From IMG/VR virus record IMGVR_UViG_3300030110_005295, positions 1-22,551 of that record: 22,551 nt of DNA; one strand, given 5' to 3'. The notes below the pieces were generated by a model that made no database searches, was not told the DNA's origin, and was given only the letters and a program-made list of their open reading frames with translations. The DNA comes from a virus. Each line of letters starts with the position of its first letter. Position 1 is the first letter of the stretch. The position numbers and the translations under genes are program-made. Below, in pieces: positions 15,508 to 22,551 of the stretch.

Positions 15508-15959
15508 TGGCAAAAACAAAAGATCTTAAATCAGTCATATTATCTGATGATGTTAAAAGAGGAAGAGGTAGTGGTGCTGGTGAAACTGTAAGTTTAAAAC
15601 GAGAAGCATTTAATAGAAAACAGTTTGATGATACTGTAAATACTGAATTTACAGAATTAGGACAATCTAACATAGAAAAAGATTTAAGTTTTTTTGATCC
15701 AAGCTTGGCTACTGTAGGAGATTTTTTTACTATATATAATACCTTATTTTATCAAATACCAAAAGAAGGAGAAATTAATTCACATATTTTTTTAATTAAA
15801 GAAAGTACTAATTATACTCAATATGAAGCACAAAGAGAAGAAATAGATGCTTTACAAGAAGAAATAGATCAATTAAGAGCACAAAATGTACAATTAGTTG
15901 AAGATTTAACAAATACAATAAATGCATTAACTAACTCAATAGGAAATATAGATGGATAA
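15507..15959 (+). CDS. Small structural protein with C-terminal coiled coil, 150 residues
   Basis: The first 35 residues are basic and Gly/Ser-rich (VKRGRGSGAGETVSLKREAF), then FDDTVNTEFTELG and a region with SLATVGDFFTIYNTLFYQIP near 66-85 that looks like a conserved structural core. Residues 104-145 are a strong coiled coil (EEIDALQEEIDQLRAQNVQL), suggesting trimerisation or bundling. It starts by TAATG overlap with the 870-residue gene and its end overlaps the next gene by eight bases (ATGGATAA), so all three are translationally coupled and probably form one sub-assembly. A fibre connector or adaptor is possible; no known family is recognised. Confidence 0.78.
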   Translation: MAKTKDLKSVILSDDVKRGRGSGAGETVSLKREAFNRKQFDDTVNTEFTELGQSNIEKDLSFFDPSLATVGDFFTIYNTLFYQIPKEGEINSHIFLIKESTNYTQYEAQREEIDALQEEIDQLRAQNVQLVEDLTNTINALTNSIGNIDG

Positions 15960-18900
15960 AAATGTAACATATTCTTCTTCTTTAGAAATCATTAACCCAG
16001 AAACATTATTTACTGATGGGTATGAGTTATCTAATCAAACTGTTATTCAAAGCCAAGAGTATATAGGTTCTTTTTTACCAGATGAAAATAACATTGAATT
16101 TTATATATATGATGCTAATAAAACTATAATTTATTCTGATTATTTCTTTCAAAATTATAGAATTAATGAAAATTATAACCCAACTAAATCATTAAATAAA
16201 AAAACACAACAGTTACAAATTTCAACTTCACAAATTAATTTAACTCCTGAGAGTGATGTAGCTACTCAAGGTTTTACTAATGGTGATTTATATGCTGTAT
16301 ATAATTTTATTAACCTAGAATTAGGCTCTAGTCCAAACATACCTTATTATTTAGCAGAAATCTCATCAGATAGAACAGAAATAAGATTAAAATCAAATTT
16401 TATTTCAACAAGAACAATGAAACAAACATCAGTTTCATTAAAACAAAAAATATCAAAAGCAGATTATTTTGATGAAGTTTATATTTCATTTGGTAATAAT
16501 GAATATCATATTGGGGTAAATATAAAATATGATGATTCAATTGAACAATCAACTACAGCTCAATCAGCAAATAATGTAAAATCAGGTAATGCTATTGGTC
16601 AATCTTCAATATTGATTAAATTATATGATCCTCTACCAATAAAATATGATTTATTAGATGAATTATATGTTGTAACTAAAACAGCAGAATCACAAGGTTA
16701 TTTAGTAAAATTTGTTAATGATTATTTAAATAATTTTGATAATATTGTATCTATTAAAGGCCCAAATTCTAATTTAAAGTTAAATGAATTTGTTAATGAT
16801 GATTCAATTAATAAAAATAAAAATAAATTATTAGGAACTAAATCATCGGGGTCAAAAGATCAATTATTAAATAGATTAGCTCAAGATGGGGTACAATTAT
16901 CACCTAATTACTCAACAGGTTCTTTTGAAGAATTTGTTAATTTTTCATCTGCAAAAGAGCAAGTAAGTAATTTTGTAGAAAAAATATCAAGAATACAAGC
17001 TTATGAAGCTGATATAGATACTTTATCATTTACCACATCATCAAACCCAGGAAGTGTTCCTATATCAGAAAGTATAGCTTCTTTATATACAAAAATAGAA
17101 AATGAAATAACAGCATTTTCAGGATTTGATTATTATCAATATTATGCTACATCATCTGATGCCTACCCAAAAACAGGTGATGTTTTTCCATTACAATTGT
17201 TAGCAACTTCATCTGCAACAGCACAAACTTGGATAACAGGAGCGGAATCAGCTGGTGAGGATTTTGATGGTAATAATCAAAATTGGTTATATTACACTGT
17301 TCCTGATTTTATTAAAAATAATACTTCTAACAATAATTATTTAGATTATGTAAATATGATTGGTCAATCATTTGATGAAGTATGGTTATATACTAAAGCT
17401 ATAACTGAAAAATTAAACACTACAAATAATTTAGATAAAGGTATTCCTTTACAATTAGCTGATGATGTAATAACATCTTTAGGATATACTGGGTTTGGAA
17501 ATAATTATAATAATCAAGATAATTTTATAGGTTTAATTGGTAGTGATAATGGATTATTTGTGCCTCCAACAGGAAGTGAATTAATAAATCATTATATAGC
17601 AATTAATGGTCCTGGTGGAATTATAAATTATTGGGAAGATGGATATTCATATGAGGATTATGTAGAATCATTTAAAAATTTAGGTTTTCCTTATCCAATT
17701 GATAAAGTAAGTAAAGAAATATTTAAACGTCTTTATCATAATATGGCTTATCTTGTAAAGAAAAAAGGTACAGTAGCAGGATTAAGACAGTTAATTAATA
17801 TTTGGGGTATACCTAATACAATATTAAGAATAAATGAATTTGGAGGTAAAAATAAAGATGAAGAAAACGACTATGATTTATGGTATCAAAGATATAGTTA
17901 TGCTTTTAGCCCTGTACCAGCAGGAACTAACTATGCAAGTGCATCTGTAAGAGTACCATGGCAACCTTTATATAGAAATTATATTCATTCCCATAATAAA
18001 TTAGTATCAACTTCAACTATAACAGCTGGAGGTACTACTTTAACTGGAGCAGCAGCAGGTCAAACATCCGCAGCATACGGTATAGATACACAATTTACAG
18101 TAACAGGAGGGGGAAGTGGAGGTACATTAACATTAACTTCAAACGGAGCAGGTGAAATAACAACTGCTACCTTAACACAAGGTGATTCTGGAGGATATAC
18201 AACAGACACAGTAATAACAATTACAGCAGCCCAAGTAAATGCTTTAAATGATGCTAATTTAGGTACATCTGTAGCAGGTGGAGCAGCTACATTTTCTGTA
18301 GCAAATGGTAATTTAGGAGCTGAACAAATAGTACCTGATGGTATAGGATTTAGATTTAAAACAACTGGTTATCCATCTTCTTCATTTGCTGGTACTTTTG
18401 ACTCGCAATCATTACTAATTAAAAAATCTACTAACACAGCTACTGATGCTGATTTTGGTATAGCATTATATTATACAGGTTCAACATCAGGTTCACATTT
18501 AGGTTCAACAAGTAGTAAGTATGTTGATTATGGTGAAATGAGATTTTTTATAAAAGGAGATGCTAATGGAGGAGGAACAGCAATGTCAGATCCTATTTAT
18601 TTACCTTTCTTTGATAAAGGGTGGTGGTCAGTTTTATTACAAAGAGATCAACATCCTATTACAACTGATAATGATCAAAATACTACTTATACTTTATATG
18701 CAGCAAATAAAATTTATGACGGTGCTGATGGTAATCAAATAGGATTTCAAGGATCAGCTAGTATATATGTAAACATAAATAATGGAAGTCCACCTTCATT
18801 TGGACACCCAGCTAATGTTGACTCAGCATCTGTAAACTCATCATGGAATAGTTTTTCAACTGATATAGCAACTTATGGAGCAGGTTTATATTTAGGTGGA

Positions 18901-21900
18901 TGGGGTAATACATTAACAGCAGGAACAACCGGTAGTATAGGAACATTATCTGTAGGAGGAACAAAAGGTGTTCAAAATGCAGGTAAAAATTTCTCTGGAT
19001 CACTTCAAGAATTTAGATATTATTCGCATGATATAAGCCAATCAGTATTTAATGATTTTGTAATGAATCCTGAATCAATTGAGGGTAATAATATTACAGG
19101 TTCAGAATCATCATTTGATATAGTAAACTTTAGAGCTCCGTTAGGTAATGAATTGGAAAATAAATTTACATCATCTCAATATTTAACTCAATACGATAAA
19201 CAATACCCTTCAGTTCACCCTGCAATTACAGGTTCATCACCTTTAGTAATAACAGCTTCATTTTATGATGTAAATCAAGCTACAATAAATGATGCAGATT
19301 TAACTTCTAGTTATGATGTAACTTTTAATGTTAATTCATCAACTAGAACTTATAGTGATACAAATGTAGAAACTTACTTTTTAGATCAACCTTCAATAGG
19401 ACTTAGAAATAGAGTAAGTAATAAAATAAAATATTCTACTAATTTAAATTTTGGCACAACTTTATCACCAAAAGTTAGTATACAACAAGATCCACCTGTA
19501 AGTCAAAGTTATACAGATAATATTAATTCATTAGAAGTAGCATTTTCACCTACTGAAGAAGTAAATGATGATATAATTCAAGCTTTAGGTTACGGTGCTA
19601 TACAAGAAGTAATAGCAGATCCTAGATTTAGATCATCATCAGATGATTATTATCCAGGTTTAAGAAATATATCAAAAGATTATTTTAAAAAATATCAAAA
19701 TCGTAGCCAAGTTGATTATTTAAGGTTAATTAAATATTTTGATGATTCATTATTTAGAGCGATTAAGAATTATGTACCTGCACGTACAAGTGTGTCTACA
19801 GGTATTGTAATTAAACAACACATGCTTGAACGTAATAGATACCGAGAGCCGCAAGTTGACATAGTTACTACACAATCTTACGCACCTTTTAATCAACCAT
19901 TAACATTTAAAAATTTAGAATTAACAGGTTCAGCTAATACACACCAATTATGGGATCCTATAAAACAAACAACATATTATTCATCTTCATTTGTATATGA
20001 CATTGAAGGTGGTCCCGGAGGAAGTGTTAATCAATATAATATATTAGAAGAAGGAGGTTCATTGTTTATATTAGAAAGTGATGATTTAGCTTTAACAGCA
20101 ACTAAACAATCAATATTTGAAGCAGTACCTTTAGAAGAAGTAAACCAAGATATAACTCTAGTAGATGCTGGTCCTGTACAAGCTCAAGGAACAGTAACTA
20201 TTGATTTTGGAGACAGTGTTCAAACAATAGCTGCTGGTTCATCTAATGATGCTCACTCTATACAAATTGTAACCATTAACCCTAGTGATGGATCACCTAT
20301 TACTAAAAAATATTGCTCATCAACAGGAACAACAGGTGCTATTGGAAATACAGATTTTACATTATTTAATGGAACAGGAGCAGCAGCTGATAAAGCTACA
20401 CAATTTGCAGCAGCTGTAAATTCTGTTAATGGTCAAGGTAGTTTAGCTGCTACTCCAACTGTAAGAGCTATAGTAGATCCTAGTGATAGTACTCAAGTTA
20501 TATTAACACAATTATATGGAGGTACAGATGGTAATACTACAGTTACTTATGGTACTAATGTAGCAAATAACTTTACTAATGGTTTACCTTTAACATTTAA
20601 CAATGTCCAGGGTGGAAATACTTTAGCTGTTGGACCTCAAAATAATAGAAATACAAGTATAACAGATCTAAAAGTAAACGTAACATTTACAGGAAGTGGA
20701 CCTACATTTAATATTAGTACAGTTACTCTAAATTCATCTACAACAAATAGTCAAAGTACAGTAGGTGATTCGTTTACAATTACAGTATTCGCAGGTGGAG
20801 GTAGCCCAGGTGCAGATGTAGCGACTGTAGATACTGTAGTAAGAACTGCTGCAAGTTTTACAGGCGGTACTAGTAGATTTTCAAATACATTTTTAAATGT
20901 TGATAAATCATTAAGAACTCCAATTTATGTTGAATATGATTTTGAAACAGCACCTGCACCTAGTGTTGCAGTAACAATAGAAGCATCTTCAAGTATAAGG
21001 GGAGTAGTTTATACTAATACAACAACTTACACAGACCAACTACCAGTGGGTAGTATTTTATTAGATGCAGCAGGAGAAAAACAATATTTAACAATTCACC
21101 CAGAAGAAGATATGTATTTACTAATATCTTCAACCCCATCAATAACAGTTGATGATTATCAAGTAATATTAGGAGAAAACATATTAATTACAACAGCTTT
21201 AGCTGCTCAATCTACAACAGCTTCTCCAACTTTATTACTAGATACTTTTAGTAATGGTGAAATACCATCAGTAGGTTCTGTAGTAACAGGACGAGATATA
21301 AAAGCTGGAGTAGTAACTGTTTTAGGAGCAGTAACTGCTGCTGGGACAGGATATACTCCTGGTACTTCAGTTTTAGCTACAACAGGAGCTGGAGGGAATA
21401 ATTTAACATTAACAGTTACAGCAGACGCTAATGGTAATGTTACAACAGCAGCTATATCAGGAGCAGCCAATCCAGGAACAGGATATACTTCAGGTGATAT
21501 AGTTACTATAGTAGGAGGTAATAATGATGCTAGAGTTGAAATTACAACAGCTACTTCCTTAACTATTGTAGTTAATGCTTTTGATCCTACAAATGATCAA
21601 GTAACATTTAACGAAAACCAAACAGTAACAGATAATTCAAAAATTACATTTACAGAAACAGCTATTCCTGATGCAGATACAGAGCCAGTATCACAACAAG
21701 GTAGTTGGAATTATAATGTAACAACTTTAGGTATTGATACTACTTGGGATGATACACAAGAACAATTTTATGATGGTGCTTATAGTGGTAGTAATTTTAG
21801 TGCTGGTCAATATTATAATAGTCAATATAACCCATATAGAAAAGTAAAACCTAATTCAACTACTTTATTACCTACTACTAAGATAATTACTCCTGGTCCT

Positions 21901-22551
21901 ATTTCAATAGTAGGTTTAGGAACTGGTTTTAGTTTTGATACTCTAGCAGGTAGTGGAGTAGATCAATATTATATGTTAGGTATTACTGATACAGACATTG
22001 TACCTTATCAAATTTATAATATAGAATATGATGTTTCAATTACAACAAATGCTGGTACTGGACAAAAAGTAGGAATGTTCCTACAAAATTATGATCCAGT
22101 AACTAATACACTATTAACACCTCAAATAGTATCTAAAACTACAAATTTTGTTGCAGGTACAGGATATTCAATGAATGGGAATGTAGCTACAACTTCAGGT
22201 GGTTCAGGAACAGGATTAACAGTAGATATACTTGAAGTTAACTCCGCTGGTGCTATTCAAGAATTTGTTATAGATGACCCAGGTGATGGAAATTATGCTT
22301 TAGGTGAAACAGTTACAATAAGTGGAGGTGATGGAAATTCTACGTTTACAGTTGCAAGAAATTCAACAATACACACTAATGGAGTACCAGAAAGTGCTTT
22401 AACAGATGAAACATCTAAAAAAATAAGATTTTCATTTAGATTTCTTCCAAACCTTGATGGTGATACATCACCTAGTGCTCGTTATGATTTAGGATTCCAA
22501 ATAGATGGGTTAATTGTAGGTTCCATTTCAAATATTAAAGTAACAGCAGAA
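15952..22551 (+). CDS. Giant baseplate/tail-fibre protein with LamG domain and repeat modules (partial, no stop in window)
   Basis: The frame from ATG 15952 is open for 2200 codons to the last base; the end lies beyond the window. Residues 1-660 are a tail scaffold; RLYHNMAYLVKKKGTVAGL (594-612) and LINIWGIPNTILRINEFGG (614-632) resemble, from memory, a motif of phage baseplate proteins of the gp7 / P2 tail protein I kind. Residues about 686-790 are a Gly/Thr-rich insert. Residues about 793-1045 fit a LamG/concanavalin-like fold, ending SGSLQEFRYYSHDISQSVF, which may bind glycans. Residues about 1200-1303 return to the scaffold, with YLRLIKYFDDSLFRAI and VPARTSVSTGIVIKQHMLER. Beyond 1303 come display modules: a fold with ATQFAAAVNSVNGQG (about 1409-1550) and GTGY repeats at 1798, 1842 and 2069. 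It is likely host-contacting and baseplate-anchored. The start overlaps the preceding gene by eight bases. Exact gp7 equivalence is unproven. Confidence 0.85.
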   Translation, partial: MDKNVTYSSSLEIINPETLFTDGYELSNQTVIQSQEYIGSFLPDENNIEFYIYDANKTIIYSDYFFQNYRINENYNPTKSLNKKTQQLQISTSQINLTPESDVATQGFTNGDLYAVYNFINLELGSSPNIPYYLAEISSDRTEIRLKSNFISTRTMKQTSVSLKQKISKADYFDEVYISFGNNEYHIGVNIKYDDSIEQSTTAQSANNVKSGNAIGQSSILIKLYDPLPIKYDLLDELYVVTKTAESQGYLVKFVNDYLNNFDNIVSIKGPNSNLKLNEFVNDDSINKNKNKLLGTKSSGSKDQLLNRLAQDGVQLSPNYSTGSFEEFVNFSSAKEQVSNFVEKISRIQAYEADIDTLSFTTSSNPGSVPISESIASLYTKIENEITAFSGFDYYQYYATSSDAYPKTGDVFPLQLLATSSATAQTWITGAESAGEDFDGNNQNWLYYTVPDFIKNNTSNNNYLDYVNMIGQSFDEVWLYTKAITEKLNTTNNLDKGIPLQLADDVITSLGYTGFGNNYNNQDNFIGLIGSDNGLFVPPTGSELINHYIAINGPGGIINYWEDGYSYEDYVESFKNLGFPYPIDKVSKEIFKRLYHNMAYLVKKKGTVAGLRQLINIWGIPNTILRINEFGGKNKDEENDYDLWYQRYSYAFSPVPAGTNYASASVRVPWQPLYRNYIHSHNKLVSTSTITAGGTTLTGAAAGQTSAAYGIDTQFTVTGGGSGGTLTLTSNGAGEITTATLTQGDSGGYTTDTVITITAAQVNALNDANLGTSVAGGAATFSVANGNLGAEQIVPDGIGFRFKTTGYPSSSFAGTFDSQSLLIKKSTNTATDADFGIALYYTGSTSGSHLGSTSSKYVDYGEMRFFIKGDANGGGTAMSDPIYLPFFDKGWWSVLLQRDQHPITTDNDQNTTYTLYAANKIYDGADGNQIGFQGSASIYVNINNGSPPSFGHPANVDSASVNSSWNSFSTDIATYGAGLYLGGWGNTLTAGTTGSIGTLSVGGTKGVQNAGKNFSGSLQEFRYYSHDISQSVFNDFVMNPESIEGNNITGSESSFDIVNFRAPLGNELENKFTSSQYLTQYDKQYPSVHPAITGSSPLVITASFYDVNQATINDADLTSSYDVTFNVNSSTRTYSDTNVETYFLDQPSIGLRNRVSNKIKYSTNLNFGTTLSPKVSIQQDPPVSQSYTDNINSLEVAFSPTEEVNDDIIQALGYGAIQEVIADPRFRSSSDDYYPGLRNISKDYFKKYQNRSQVDYLRLIKYFDDSLFRAIKNYVPARTSVSTGIVIKQHMLERNRYREPQVDIVTTQSYAPFNQPLTFKNLELTGSANTHQLWDPIKQTTYYSSSFVYDIEGGPGGSVNQYNILEEGGSLFILESDDLALTATKQSIFEAVPLEEVNQDITLVDAGPVQAQGTVTIDFGDSVQTIAAGSSNDAHSIQIVTINPSDGSPITKKYCSSTGTTGAIGNTDFTLFNGTGAAADKATQFAAAVNSVNGQGSLAATPTVRAIVDPSDSTQVILTQLYGGTDGNTTVTYGTNVANNFTNGLPLTFNNVQGGNTLAVGPQNNRNTSITDLKVNVTFTGSGPTFNISTVTLNSSTTNSQSTVGDSFTITVFAGGGSPGADVATVDTVVRTAASFTGGTSRFSNTFLNVDKSLRTPIYVEYDFETAPAPSVAVTIEASSSIRGVVYTNTTTYTDQLPVGSILLDAAGEKQYLTIHPEEDMYLLISSTPSITVDDYQVILGENILITTALAAQSTTASPTLLLDTFSNGEIPSVGSVVTGRDIKAGVVTVLGAVTAAGTGYTPGTSVLATTGAGGNNLTLTVTADANGNVTTAAISGAANPGTGYTSGDIVTIVGGNNDARVEITTATSLTIVVNAFDPTNDQVTFNENQTVTDNSKITFTETAIPDADTEPVSQQGSWNYNVTTLGIDTTWDDTQEQFYDGAYSGSNFSAGQYYNSQYNPYRKVKPNSTTLLPTTKIITPGPISIVGLGTGFSFDTLAGSGVDQYYMLGITDTDIVPYQIYNIEYDVSITTNAGTGQKVGMFLQNYDPVTNTLLTPQIVSKTTNFVAGTGYSMNGNVATTSGGSGTGLTVDILEVNSAGAIQEFVIDDPGDGNYALGETVTISGGDGNSTFTVARNSTIHTNGVPESALTDETSKKIRFSFRFLPNLDGDTSPSARYDLGFQIDGLIVGSISNIKVTAE
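18091..18303 (+). repeat. Gly/Thr-rich beta module inserted before the LamG domain
   Basis: Residues about 714-784 of the giant protein: FTVTGGGSGGTLTLTSNGAG, ITTATL, GGYTTDTVITI, then an Ala/Asn-rich stretch and ATFSV. It is the closest match to the module at 13801-13995 and lies between the scaffold segment (VPWQPLYRNYIHSHNK) and the start of the LamG domain (GIGFRFKT), where it looks like an insert. Confidence 0.65.
21328..21534 (+). repeat. Tandem GTGY modules in the giant protein
   Basis: GTGYTPG at residues 1798-1804 and GTGYTSGD at 1842-1849, 44 residues (132 bases) apart, enclosing NNLTLTVTADANGNVTTAAI. The DNA reads GGGACAGGATATACT at 21343 and GGAACAGGATATACT at 21475. The second unit continues IVTIVGG and a closing strand. 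Tandem units of about 44 residues are typical of beta-stranded fibre or display domains. Confidence 0.75.
22147..22359 (+). repeat. Third GTGY module pair in the giant protein
   Basis: GTGYSMNG at residues 2069-2076, then SGTGLTVDILEVNSAGAIQE, and GDGNYALGETVTISGG at about 2111-2126. It again shows a spacing of about 44 residues between the two Tyr positions (2072 and 2115). It is more diverged than the pair at 21328-21534. Confidence 0.65.

Noticed and set aside
18560-18742. 60-residue open frame on the plus strand
   Set aside because: Out-of-frame shadow within the giant gene's LamG-coding region.
18812-19003. 63-residue open frame on the minus strand
   Set aside because: Shadow opposite the LamG-coding region, leucine-rich from reading complement of Asn/Lys codons.
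21207-21470. 87-residue Ala/Val/Pro-rich open frame on the minus strand
   Set aside because: It is the complement of the GTGY repeat region; its composition follows from the Gly/Thr/Ala repeats on the plus strand.

Overview
This window is a single, low-GC stretch of a tailed double-stranded DNA phage with a contractile, T4-like (distant) tail. All recognisable genes lie on the + strand and are tightly packed, often with TAATG or ATGA overlaps. The phage assignment rests on a gpW/gp25-family baseplate wedge protein, a gp6-type (baseplate J-like) wedge protein, a spike-like protein, a gp55-like late sigma factor, a phage-type ATP-dependent DNA ligase and a phage-borne tRNA-Ala. The host is not directly visible. 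Three features suggest a Bacteroidota host, probably marine: start codons almost never have a Shine-Dalgarno sequence, the tRNA does not encode CCA, and three intergenic sites fit the Bacteroidota promoter pattern TTTG-N20-TAnnTTTG. This host call is inference.

Layout. Positions 2-328 are the 3' end of a gene that begins before the window. Positions 329-4106 hold small and accessory genes: a T5orf172/GIY-YIG-like protein (439-894), a conserved 111-residue protein (961-1296), an ATP-dependent DNA ligase (1298-2572), two small acidic or hypothetical proteins (2589-3068, 3072-3227), tRNA-Ala(UGC) (3234-3307) and two more hypothetical genes. The three promoter-like sites are here, at 382-413, 898-929 and 3791-3822. 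Positions 4122-5992 carry an HD-domain phosphohydrolase, a single-pass membrane protein and the putative late sigma factor. Positions 6019-15959 carry the baseplate/tail cluster: a helical protein, spike, a large unknown structural protein, a small helical protein, gp25, gp6, an 870-residue structural protein and a coiled-coil protein. From 15952 to the end of the window runs one uninterrupted frame of exactly 2200 codons with no stop. It is a giant baseplate/tail-fibre-type protein with a conserved tail scaffold, a LamG/concanavalin-like domain and several Gly/Thr-rich beta repeats.

How the parts work together. The front genes look like DNA metabolism and accessory functions driven by host-type promoters. 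The gp55-like sigma factor would then direct transcription of the structural genes that follow it. The structural cluster builds the central spike, the baseplate wedges and the host-contacting parts. The most interesting feature is a family of Gly/Thr-rich modules (pattern G-T-G-Y-x-x-G-D-x-x-T-I) that appear to be inserted into at least two otherwise conserved structural proteins, apparently as exchangeable surface decorations. No CRISPR array, insertion sequence, integrase, or defence/anti-defence island was seen. No stretch longer than about 120 bases lacks a gene.
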